Source: Streptomyces virginiae (GTDB lineage: Bacteria > Actinomycetota > Actinomycetes > Streptomycetales > Streptomycetaceae). Taken from it: a DNA stretch of 64,000 nucleotides. The position numbers were made by a program, and so were the translations under genes. How positions within the stretch are numbered: position 1 is the first letter of the stretch; each line of letters starts with the position of its first letter. Of the stretch, positions 52,045 through 59,769 are shown piece after piece. Location of the stretch: assembly GCF_000720455.1 (NCBI RefSeq), contig NZ_JOAK01000006.1, forward strand, positions 372,001-436,000, read 5' to 3'. Below the pieces are notes generated by a model. It had not been told where the DNA came from. It did not search any database and worked only from the letters and a program-made list of their open reading frames with translations.

Positions 52045-53697
52045 GTGACGGTGACGCATCGCGGATCTGCCCGCCCGTTCCTCGCCCGCCGGCCGCTCGC
52101 GGCGGCGGCGTGCGTCCTGGCGCTGGCCGCCGCGGTGTCGTCGCCGCCGGGCTGCGCAGCGCGGCCGGGACCGGCGCCGGTCGGCGAGACCGTGCGCACG
52201 GACGCCGGACCGGTGCGCGGTGTCCGGTCGGGCCCGCACCTCCTCTTCCGGGGCATCCCCTACGCGGGCGCCCCCGAGGGGCGGCACCGGTGGGCGCCGC
52301 CCCGTCCCGTGGCGCCGTGGAAGGGCGTGCTGGACGCGACCGCGCCGGGACCGCTGTGCCCGCAGGTGCCCTCGCCGTACGCACGCGTCTCCAGTACCGA
52401 GGAGGACTGCCTGGTCCTGAACGTGACCACGCCGCCCGCGGCGGACCGGCGGCGGGCCGCGCCCGTACTGGTCTGGATCCACGGGGACGGCTCCGTGGGC
52501 GGCGGCTCCTTCTTCGACGGGCGCCGGCTGGCGGCGCGCGGCCTGGTGGTCGTCACCGTCAACTACCGGCTCGGCGTCTTCGGCGGTCTGGCCCTGCCGG
52601 GGCTGGAGGGCTCCGGCACCTTCGGCCTGCAGGACCAGCGGGCGGCCCTGGCCTGGGTACGGAGGAACGCGCGGGCCTTCGGCGGCGATCCGGGCAACGT
52701 CACCGTCGCGGGTGTGTCCTTCGGGGCGTCGGCCATCACCGGGCACCTGACCTCGCCCGCCTCCGCGGGCCTGTTCCACCGGGCGGTCATGGCGAGCGGC
52801 GAGGGCGCGATGGACATGCCGGCGGGCGCGATGGGGCCGGGCGTTCCGGGATACCCGTGGTACGTCTGGCGGACCGGGCGGGAGATGGAGGACATCACCA
52901 CGGCGATGACCTCATCCCTGGGCTGCGGTGAGAACCGCCCGGAGCGCGCCCTCGCCTGCCTGCGCTCCCTGCCCGTCCGCAGGATCCTGGAGGTGCCGTA
53001 CGTCATGAACGCCTTCCAGGCGTTCGCGTACGGCAACACCACCCTCCCCGAACTGCCGCCCGCGGCCCTGCGGGCCGGACGCTTCCACCGGGTGCCCGTC
53101 CTGTCGGGCGCCACCCGCGACGAGCACCGCACGTTCGTCGGGATGGCGTACGACGCGGCCGGCCGGCCCTTCACCGGGGCGGACTACGACAGCGCGCTGC
53201 GCACGGCGTTCGGCGCTGCGTCCGCGGCGCGGGTGCGGGCCGCGTACCCGCCGGGCGCCTTCGCGTCCCCCGCGCTGGCGTGGGCCGCGGTGGTCACCGA
53301 CCGGATGTGGGCGCGCGGCACGCAGGCCCAGCACGACGCGCTCGCCCCGCATGTGCCCGTGTACGCCTATGAGTTCGCCGACCGCGCCGCGCCGATGTTC
53401 CTCCCGCTGCCGGGCGGCTTCGCCTTCGGGGCCTTCCACGCCGGTGACGTCCCGTACCTGTTCGAGGACGAGGCCGCCGAGCCGCGCTTCACCCCGGCGC
53501 AGCGCCGGCTGTCGGCCACGATGACCGGCTACTGGGCGGCGTTCGCCCGTACGGGTGCGCCGCGGGGGGCCGGCCTGCCGGGCTGGCGGCCGCACCGCGT
53601 GGACCGGCCGTACACGCAGTCCCTGGCGCCGCAGCGGATCGGTCCCGTCGACTACCGGCGGGAGCACCGCCTCGACTTCTGGGAGGGCCTTTCCTGA
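52045..53697 (+). CDS. Secreted carboxylesterase (type B)
   Basis: 550 aa. GGAAGG 8 bases before GTG 52045. A long signal region (FLARRPLAAAACVLALAAAVSSPPGC) leads to a COesterase-family alpha/beta hydrolase: LFRGIPYAGAPEGRHRWAPPRP, EDCLVLNV, VLVWIHGDGSVGGGSF and YRLGVFG. The nucleophile elbow reads GVSFG with Ser225 rather than the family standard GESAG; the oxyanion hole is HGDG instead of HGGG. These changes affect the usual Glu near the nucleophile, so substrate or even activity may be altered. A His near the end is expected (DVPYLFED) but not certain. Confidence 0.82.
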   Translation: MTVTHRGSARPFLARRPLAAAACVLALAAAVSSPPGCAARPGPAPVGETVRTDAGPVRGVRSGPHLLFRGIPYAGAPEGRHRWAPPRPVAPWKGVLDATAPGPLCPQVPSPYARVSSTEEDCLVLNVTTPPAADRRRAAPVLVWIHGDGSVGGGSFFDGRRLAARGLVVVTVNYRLGVFGGLALPGLEGSGTFGLQDQRAALAWVRRNARAFGGDPGNVTVAGVSFGASAITGHLTSPASAGLFHRAVMASGEGAMDMPAGAMGPGVPGYPWYVWRTGREMEDITTAMTSSLGCGENRPERALACLRSLPVRRILEVPYVMNAFQAFAYGNTTLPELPPAALRAGRFHRVPVLSGATRDEHRTFVGMAYDAAGRPFTGADYDSALRTAFGAASAARVRAAYPPGAFASPALAWAAVVTDRMWARGTQAQHDALAPHVPVYAYEFADRAAPMFLPLPGGFAFGAFHAGDVPYLFEDEAAEPRFTPAQRRLSATMTGYWAAFARTGAPRGAGLPGWRPHRVDRPYTQSLAPQRIGPVDYRREHRLDFWEGLS

Positions 53698-53822
53698 TGC
53701 CGTCCCGGCGCCCCCGCCGGCGGCCCCGCGCGGGATCCCGCCAACTCTCCCCATTCTCTGACGAGTTGTCACCGCTCTGACTATCTTCTACGGGGCACAT
53801 CAGTTCGCCCCAGGAGGTCAGA

Positions 53823-56375
53823 TTGCAGTCCAGGCGCTCCCTCGCGCTTTCTCGTCTCTTACGCCGCTCCCACCTGCTCATAGCCTTCGCCCTGGGCTCC
53901 CTGCTGATCGGCCTGACGCCGTGGCTCGCGGTCACGAGCACCGCGGCCGGCCGCTCACCGGGACCGCGGGCCGCGCCCGTGCCCACCGACCAGCAGGCGG
54001 CGGTGCAGTCACCGCACCACGGCGTCGCGCCGGCGAACGCCATGGAACCCGCGGCCCCCGTTCTCGACCGGGCCGGATGGACGGCGACGGCGAGCGACGA
54101 GGAGACCACCGGCGAGAACGGCCGGGCCGCCAACGTCCTCGACGGTGACAACAACACCATCTGGCACAGCAAGTGGACCGCGACGGCCGCCCCGCTGCCG
54201 CACAGCATCACCATCGACATGCACCGCACCGCGGTCGTCTCCGCGCTCGTCTACCGCCCCCGCGCGAACGGGCCCAACGGGCGCGTCGGCGAGTACGCGA
54301 TCCACGTCAGCGCGGACGGCCAGAACTGGGGCAGTCCCCTCGCCACCGGAACCCTCGCGGACGACGCCACCGCCAAGACCCTCGGCTTCGCCCCGACGGG
54401 CGCCCGGTTCGTGCGGCTGACGGCGCTGACCGAGGCCGGCAACCGCGGACCCTGGACCTCCGCCGCCGAGATCGACCTGCTGGGTGACCCCGGGACCCCC
54501 GCCGCTACCGTGGACCTGCCCCGGTCGGGGTGGACGGCGACGGCGAGCGACGAGGAGACCACCGGCGAGAACGGCCGCGCCGCCAACGTCCTCGACGGCA
54601 ACGCCAACACCATCTGGCACAGCAAGTGGTCCGGCGCCCCCGCTCCGCTGCCGCACAGCATCACCATCGACATGCACCGCACCGCGGTCGTCTCCGCCCT
54701 CGTCTACCATCCCCGCGGCGACGGGCCCAACGGGCGCGCGGGCGCGTACACGGTCGCGACCAGCACCGACGGCATCGCCTTCGGCGCCGCGGTGGCCTCC
54801 GGCACCTGGCGGGACGACGACACCGCCAAGACCGCCACCTTCACCCGTGCCGAGCACGCCCGGTACGTACGCCTCACCGTGACCAGCGAGGCCGGCGGCC
54901 GCGGGCCGTGGACCTCGGCGGGCGAGATCCGCCTGAGCGGGCCGGCCAGCCCCGCCGTGCACGGCTCCTGGGGCCGGATCATCGGCTTCCCGCTGGTGCC
55001 CGTGGCCACCGCCGCGCTGCCCGGCGACAAACTGCTCGCGTGGTCGGCGTACGCGGTCGACCGCTTCGGCGGCAGCAACGGCTACACCCAGACGGCGATC
55101 CTGGACCTGAAGACGGGCAAGGTCACCCAGCGCCGCATCGACAACACCGGCCACGACATGTTCTGCCCCGGCATAGCCATGCTGGCCGACGGCCGGGTGC
55201 TGGTCACCGGGGGCAGCAACGCGCAGAAGGCCAGCATCTACGACCCGGCCACCGACTCCTGGTCGGCGACCACCAGCATGAACATCGCCCGCGGCTACCA
55301 GGCCATGACGCTGCTCTCCACCGGTGAGGCCTTCGTCCTCGGCGGCTCCTGGAGCGGGAACGCGAGCACCGACAAGGCCGGCGAGGTCTGGTCGCCGGAC
55401 ACGCGTACGTGGCGCAAGCTGCCCGGCGTCCCCGCGGCGCAAGCACTGACCGCCGATCCGGCCGGCCCCTACCGCGCCGACAACCACATGTGGCTGCACG
55501 CCACTTCGGGCGGCAAGGTCCTGCAGCTGGGCCCGAGCAAGCAGATGAACTGGATCTCGACCAGCGGCCAGGGCGCCATCACGCCCGCCGGCACCCGGGC
55601 CGACAGCCAGGACGCCATGACCGGCAACGCCGTCCCGTACGACATCGGCAAGCTGGTCACGCTGGGCGGCTCGCCGGCGTACCAGGACTCCCCCGCCACG
55701 CGGCGCGCCTACACCGTGGGCATCGCGGGGAGCCAGGTCCAGGCGGCCCGTACCGGGGACATGGAGTACGCCCGCGCGTTCAGCAACAGCGTCGTCCTGC
55801 CGGACGGCAAGGTGGCCGTATTCGGCGGCCAGGCCCATCCGGTGCCGTTCAGCGACGCCACTTCGGTCCTGACGCCCGAGCTCTGGGACCCGGCGACGGG
55901 CAGGTTCACCCCGCTCGCCACCATGGCCGTCCCGCGCAATTACCACAGTGTGGCCAACCTCCTGCCGGACGGACGGATCTTCTCCGGTGGCGGCGGCCTG
56001 TGCGGCGACTGCGCGACGAACCATCCCGACGGGGCGGTCTTCACGCCGCCCTACCTGCTCAACGCGGACGGGACGCCCAGGCCGAGGCCGGTCATCACCG
56101 GGGGCGTGCCCCCGAGGGCGGCTCCCGGCACGTCGCTGACGGTGAGCACCGAGTCGTCCGTGGTGTCGTTCGTCCTGATGCGGGCCGCGGCCGCGACCCA
56201 CTCCACCGACAACGACCAGCGGCGGGTCCCGCTCGTCGCCACTCCCGCGGGAGCGGGCGCCTACACGGTGTCGATCCCCTCCGACACCGGTGTGGTGCTG
56301 CCGGGGACGTACATGCTCTTCGCACTCGACTCCCAAGGAGTGCCGAGCATCGGGCAGTTCGTCACCGTCTCCTGA
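53823..56375 (+). CDS. Secreted galactose-oxidase-like copper radical oxidase
   Basis: 850 aa. TTG start with AGGAGG 5 bases upstream. Signal peptide, then two near-identical F5/8-type (CBM32-like) domains (about 78-225 and 230-375; see repeat), then a seven-bladed kelch domain and DUF1929 end. Copper radical residues are conserved: Cys448 (HDMFCPG), Tyr492 in ARGYQ (thioether partner), the stacking Trp in GGSWSG, Tyr707-His708 (RNYHS) and His793 (ATHSTD). It should oxidise primary alcohols to aldehydes with O2. Codon 13 is TTA (53859-53861), so translation probably needs the bldA tRNA. Confidence 0.88.
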   Translation: MQSRRSLALSRLLRRSHLLIAFALGSLLIGLTPWLAVTSTAAGRSPGPRAAPVPTDQQAAVQSPHHGVAPANAMEPAAPVLDRAGWTATASDEETTGENGRAANVLDGDNNTIWHSKWTATAAPLPHSITIDMHRTAVVSALVYRPRANGPNGRVGEYAIHVSADGQNWGSPLATGTLADDATAKTLGFAPTGARFVRLTALTEAGNRGPWTSAAEIDLLGDPGTPAATVDLPRSGWTATASDEETTGENGRAANVLDGNANTIWHSKWSGAPAPLPHSITIDMHRTAVVSALVYHPRGDGPNGRAGAYTVATSTDGIAFGAAVASGTWRDDDTAKTATFTRAEHARYVRLTVTSEAGGRGPWTSAGEIRLSGPASPAVHGSWGRIIGFPLVPVATAALPGDKLLAWSAYAVDRFGGSNGYTQTAILDLKTGKVTQRRIDNTGHDMFCPGIAMLADGRVLVTGGSNAQKASIYDPATDSWSATTSMNIARGYQAMTLLSTGEAFVLGGSWSGNASTDKAGEVWSPDTRTWRKLPGVPAAQALTADPAGPYRADNHMWLHATSGGKVLQLGPSKQMNWISTSGQGAITPAGTRADSQDAMTGNAVPYDIGKLVTLGGSPAYQDSPATRRAYTVGIAGSQVQAARTGDMEYARAFSNSVVLPDGKVAVFGGQAHPVPFSDATSVLTPELWDPATGRFTPLATMAVPRNYHSVANLLPDGRIFSGGGGLCGDCATNHPDGAVFTPPYLLNADGTPRPRPVITGGVPPRAAPGTSLTVSTESSVVSFVLMRAAAATHSTDNDQRRVPLVATPAGAGAYTVSIPSDTGVVLPGTYMLFALDSQGVPSIGQFVTVS
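54078..54285 (+). repeat. Intragenic direct repeat, copy 1
   Basis: 208 bp almost identical to 54531-54738 (453-base offset, 151 codons), encoding the first half of each CBM32-like module. Confidence 0.9.
54531..54738 (+). repeat. Intragenic direct repeat, copy 2
   Basis: Second copy of the repeat at 54078. Near DNA identity with little silent change points to a recent duplication or ongoing gene conversion. Confidence 0.9.
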
Positions 56376-56436
56376 CCGGGAGGCCCCGGCCGGGCCCGCG
56401 GCCCGGAGCGGCCTCCGCCGGTCCCCGCGCACACCC

Positions 56437-56467
56437 CCACCCGCCGTGGCCGGATCACGGCGGGTGG
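56437..56467. terminator. Terminator after the copper oxidase gene
   Basis: Perfect 12-bp stem (56437-56448 with 56456-56467), 7-base loop, about 60 bases past the stop. Confidence 0.65.
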
Positions 56468-56524
56468 CACGGGTGTTCGGGCGACTCGGCTCCCCGTGCG
56501 GGCGTCCGCGGGTACCGTTCGCGC

Positions 56525-57253
56525 ATGAACGTTTCCGCAATGCAATCGAGTGACGACGACGTGGCCCGGTCGGCGGTGGTCAAGGACTCCGCCCGCCGGC
56601 AACTGGTGGAACTGGGCGCGGCAGGGCTGTCCTTGAACCTCGTGGCCCGCGGCAGCGGTCTCGCCGTCACCGATGTGGAAGCCGTCTTCCCGCACCGGGA
56701 CGACCTGCTGACGGCGCTGGTCATCGACGCCTACGACGCGTCCGCTGCCGCGATGGAGCAGGCCGACCGGGCCGCGGCGGACGCCGGTGCGCCGGCGGGC
56801 GCCCGGCTCCTCGCGGCGGCCCGCGCCCTGCGGCAGTGGTCTTTCGCCAACCCCGCCGAGTTCACGCTGATCTACGGCTCGCCCGTGCCGGGCTACCACG
56901 CCCCGCAGGACACCGTTCCGCCCGCCTCGCGCACTCCCGCGGTGCTCGCCGGCATTCTGCGCTCGGCACTGGAGGGCGGCGAACTGACGCCGCCCCGACG
57001 GACGTTGCCCGGCCCGTCGCTGCTGCGGCCGGAGGCCCTGGACCTCTTCGGCGGCACTCCCCCGGCTCCGTTCTCGGACATCGTCGAACGCGGCATCGCC
57101 TTGTGGAGCAGCCTGATCGGGCTGCTGGTGTTCCAGGTCTTCAGCCGGACGCACGACAGCGTCCGGGACGAGGCCGCCTACTTCGACTACGCCGTCGCCG
57201 TGACGGCGGAGACCGTCGGGCTCGTGGTCCCCCTGGCCGAGGGCGACCACTGA
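56525..57253 (+). CDS. TetR family regulator
   Basis: 242 aa. N-terminal TetR HTH with VARSAVVKDSARRQLVELGAAGLSLNLVARGSGLAVTDVEAVFPHRDDLLTALV; the ligand domain is long (TetR_C_25-like), with RQWSFANPAEFTLIYGSPVPGYHAPQ. GTG of the MAB_1171c-type gene starts two bases after this stop, so they are one operon and the membrane protein is a possible target or partner. Confidence 0.85.
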   Translation: MNVSAMQSSDDDVARSAVVKDSARRQLVELGAAGLSLNLVARGSGLAVTDVEAVFPHRDDLLTALVIDAYDASAAAMEQADRAAADAGAPAGARLLAAARALRQWSFANPAEFTLIYGSPVPGYHAPQDTVPPASRTPAVLAGILRSALEGGELTPPRRTLPGPSLLRPEALDLFGGTPPAPFSDIVERGIALWSSLIGLLVFQVFSRTHDSVRDEAAYFDYAVAVTAETVGLVVPLAEGDH

Positions 57254-57254
57254 C

Positions 57255-58430
57255 GTGAACGCGATCCGGACCCTCTGCTTCGCGATTGCCGCGCTCTCCT
57301 CCTACGCCGCGCTCTTCTACCGCCTCTCCCAGGCCCGCCGCAGCTGGCGGGACGGCGCCTACCGCGCGCTGATCGCCACCCTGCTGCTCCAGTGCCTCAC
57401 CTTCACCATGGGGGCCGTCGCCATGGGCGGCGGGAGCTTCCTGGGTGTCGGCAACCTGGCCATCCTCATCATGCACCTGGCCGCCGTCGCCTTCTGCGTC
57501 GCGGCGCAGATCATCCTGCTGCGCTGGGCGGCGACGGACGAGGCGGCGGCTCGCGGGACCAGGTACTGGCTGATCACCGGCATCGTCCTGGACGTGCTGC
57601 TGACGGCCCTGTTCTTCCTCGCGGACGGCCCCGGCCGGCCGACCTCGGACTTCGACGGGACCAGCAGGCCGCTGCTCCTGACCTACCTGCTGGTCTTCAT
57701 CGTGTCGCAGGCGGTGCCGTGCGTGACGATCTACCGCCAGTGCGGCCCGTACGCCCGGATGACGGACAACGCCTCGCTGCGGCAGGCCCTGCGCATGCTG
57801 TCGGTCGCCGCCGTGGTGCTGTTCCTCTACTGCTCGGCCCGCACGGTCAACATCCTGAGCGCGGCGGCCGGGGTGGACATCGGCGCGTGGAAGCTCGCCT
57901 CGAACGTCTTCAGCGCCTCGGGGATCGTGATCCTCTCCCTCAGCCTGATCAACTCCCTCTGGGGACCGCCCGTTTCACGACTGACGGAGTGGGCCCGCAG
58001 CTACCGGTCCTACCGGGCGCTGCATCCGCTCTGGCGGGACCTGTACGAGGCCTCGCCGGACATCGCGCTGGAGCCGCCGGGGGCATCGGTCTCCGACCTG
58101 AACTACCGGCTGCACCGCCGTGTGGTCGAAATCCGGGACGGATGGCGGGACTTGAGGCCCTACATCGACCGCGAGACGAACGCGGCCGGCGCGCTGGTCA
58201 AGGACCCGGCCGGGAGGGCGAGCGGGGAGGCGGGCGCGGAGCTGCGCCAGGCCTTCGCCGAAGCGGCGCAGATCAAGCAGGCCCTGAAGGCGAAGCGGAC
58301 CGGGATCGTCCCCGACCACAGCAAGGACGCGGGTGACTTCGACGACCGCGACACCGACAACTTCGTAGCGGAAGTCGCCTGGCTCACCCAGGTTGCCGCC
58401 GCCTACAGTAAGCTCAGCAAGGCGAGTTGA
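57255..58430 (+). CDS. MAB_1171c-type membrane protein
   Basis: 391 aa. About six helices in the first 235 residues (TLCFAIAALSSYAALFYRL, LLLQCLTFTMGAVAMGGG, LAILIMHLAAVAFCVAAQIILL, YWLITGIVLDVLLTALFFL, LLLTYLLVFIVSQAVPC, VVLFLYCSARTVNIL, SASGIVILSLSLINSLW), then a cytosolic domain with YRALHPLWRDLYEASPDIAL and NYRLHRRVVEIRDGWRDLRPYID. This layout is the MAB_1171c family, annotated putative transporter without function. In many Streptomyces it sits beside XRE and ImmA genes, as here. Confidence 0.8.
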   Translation: MNAIRTLCFAIAALSSYAALFYRLSQARRSWRDGAYRALIATLLLQCLTFTMGAVAMGGGSFLGVGNLAILIMHLAAVAFCVAAQIILLRWAATDEAAARGTRYWLITGIVLDVLLTALFFLADGPGRPTSDFDGTSRPLLLTYLLVFIVSQAVPCVTIYRQCGPYARMTDNASLRQALRMLSVAAVVLFLYCSARTVNILSAAAGVDIGAWKLASNVFSASGIVILSLSLINSLWGPPVSRLTEWARSYRSYRALHPLWRDLYEASPDIALEPPGASVSDLNYRLHRRVVEIRDGWRDLRPYIDRETNAAGALVKDPAGRASGEAGAELRQAFAEAAQIKQALKAKRTGIVPDHSKDAGDFDDRDTDNFVAEVAWLTQVAAAYSKLSKAS

Positions 58431-58435
58431 GAGCT

Positions 58436-58471
58436 CCCGCCCGGTTTGCATCCCCCGTCAAACCGGGCGGG
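58436..58471 (+). terminator. Perfect 13-bp terminator
   Basis: Arms 58436-58448 and 58459-58471, 10-base loop, followed by pyrimidine-rich sequence; begins five bases after the MAB_1171c stop. Confidence 0.85.
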
Positions 58472-58521
58472 CTTCTCCCGTTCCCCCGTGTTCCATCGGG
58501 CCGGACGGGTGGCTTCCGCCC

Positions 58522-58560
58522 GGACTGGCCCGGCCCATCCCCCGAGGGCCGGGCCAGTCC
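58522..58560. terminator. Second, 15-bp perfect hairpin
   Basis: Arms 58522-58536 and 58546-58560 with a 9-base loop. With the first hairpin it insulates the XRE-ImmA unit from upstream transcription. Confidence 0.8.
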
Positions 58561-58603
58561 GATTTCCGCAGCAACCCGACCCCGTTTCCCCCGTGAGTCG
58601 CGT

Positions 58604-58702
58604 TAGCTGACAGCTATCGGCGAGACCCAACGTTGGCGGAGTCCCGGCCAATTGTCAACTGACCGCTATTCTGGGAAAGTGACGTATAGCCAAGGGCTAT
58701 AC
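58604..58702 (+). promoter_or_regulatory. GCTAT-repeat operator/promoter of the XRE-ImmA operon
   Basis: Four GCTAT half-sites lie before the XRE gene: in TAGCT-GAC-AGCTA (58604-58616), CTGACCGCTAT (58659-58669), and a perfect palindrome GTATAGCC-aag-GGCTATAC (58684-58702) that overlaps a possible -10 (TATAGC). CTGACAGCTAT and CTGACCGCTAT are 52 bases apart (five turns). Likely XRE autoregulatory sites. Confidence 0.6.
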
Positions 58703-58730
58703 CGAGGAGGTGACGGGAGGAAGGTTCACC

Positions 58731-59183
58731 ATGACGGAGACCGAGACCGGGGGCGATGACCGGCCCCTGCTCGCAGTGCGTCTCGACGACCTGTTCAAGA
58801 CGGTTCGTCCCAAGGGCAAGCACTGGACCAACGCCGAGGTGGCGGATGAACTGAAACGGGCCAACCCCGAACTCAAGGTCGGGGGTGTGTACCTGTCGCA
58901 GCTGCGGACCGGAAAACGCTCCAATCCCTCCCCCGACCTCCTCGCCGCCCTCGCCCGCTTCTTCGGCGTCTCGGTCGCCTACTTCTTCGACGACAAGGTC
59001 GCCCAGTCGGTTCTGAGCGAGATCGCCGCCATCGAGGCACTTCGGCAGTCCGGGGTCCGCGCCGTGGCGATGCGGGCGGCCGGGATGAAGAAGGAGAACC
59101 TCCAGGCCATCACGGCCATCATGGACCAGTACCGGCAGTTGCAGGGCCTCCCGCCCGTCGACGACCCCTCCGGCCCCGAATGA
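58731..59183 (+). CDS. XRE family DNA-binding protein
   Basis: 150 aa. GGGAGGAAGG precedes ATG 58731. HTH: KGKHWTNAEVADELKRANPELKVGGVYLSQLRTGKRSNPSPDLLAALARFFGVSVAYFF, the pattern of Streptomyces XRE partners of ImmA. The C-terminal third is helical (VLSEIAAIEALRQSGVRAVAMRAAGMKKENLQAITAIMDQYRQL) and may be the part cut by the peptidase. Stop overlaps the next start by four bases (ATGA, 59180-59183). Confidence 0.85.
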   Translation: MTETETGGDDRPLLAVRLDDLFKTVRPKGKHWTNAEVADELKRANPELKVGGVYLSQLRTGKRSNPSPDLLAALARFFGVSVAYFFDDKVAQSVLSEIAAIEALRQSGVRAVAMRAAGMKKENLQAITAIMDQYRQLQGLPPVDDPSGPE

Positions 59184-59758
59184 GGGGCGCCAGGAAGGAG
59201 CGGTCGGCGGATCACGACCGCCGCAGTCAGCTCAAGAAGCTCCGGAAGGCCGGCGCGGAGCGGATCGCCGAACTCGACCTGCCGGAAGCGACCGACGTGG
59301 CCGAACTGTGCCGCCACCTCGGCGAGGCGCGGGGACGCCCGATCATCCTGGTTCCGATGCAGATGCCCTCGTCGCATCCGTGCGGCATGTGGGTCGCCGC
59401 CCGCGACGAGGACCTGATCTTCTACGACGCCAACACCACCAGCGCGCATCAGGAGCACATCATCTTGCACGAGCTGGGTCACATCATCTGCTGCCATCGC
59501 GGGGCCGGCGGGCTGGACGAGACGGCCGCCCGTCTGCTCTTCCCCAACCTCGACCCCGAACTCGTACGCGACATGCTCCTGCGCGCGGCCTACGACGACG
59601 TGCAGGAGCAGGAGGCGGAGATCATCGCCTACCTGCTCTCCCAGCGGATGGGCGGCTCGGAGGGACGGGACGGCGCCTCCCCCTCGGGAGAGGCCGGAAC
59701 CACCGGCGACCCCGGGACCAGCGCCATGCTCAGCCGGATCGAACGAACGCTGTTCTGA
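59180..59758 (+). CDS. ImmA/IrrE-like metallopeptidase
   Basis: 192 aa. Zinc motif IILHELGHIICCH (HExxH plus third ligand downstream) in a DUF955/ImmA-IrrE domain preceded by a basic leader. ImmA proteins cleave XRE repressors after a signal, derepressing a mobile element or stress regulon. The coupled XRE is the presumed substrate. The C-terminal 45 residues are low complexity. No integrase or phage genes follow, so this is probably a chromosomal signalling pair. Confidence 0.85.
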   Translation: MRGARKERSADHDRRSQLKKLRKAGAERIAELDLPEATDVAELCRHLGEARGRPIILVPMQMPSSHPCGMWVAARDEDLIFYDANTTSAHQEHIILHELGHIICCHRGAGGLDETAARLLFPNLDPELVRDMLLRAAYDDVQEQEAEIIAYLLSQRMGGSEGRDGASPSGEAGTTGDPGTSAMLSRIERTLF

Positions 59759-59769
59759 CGATGGCACAC

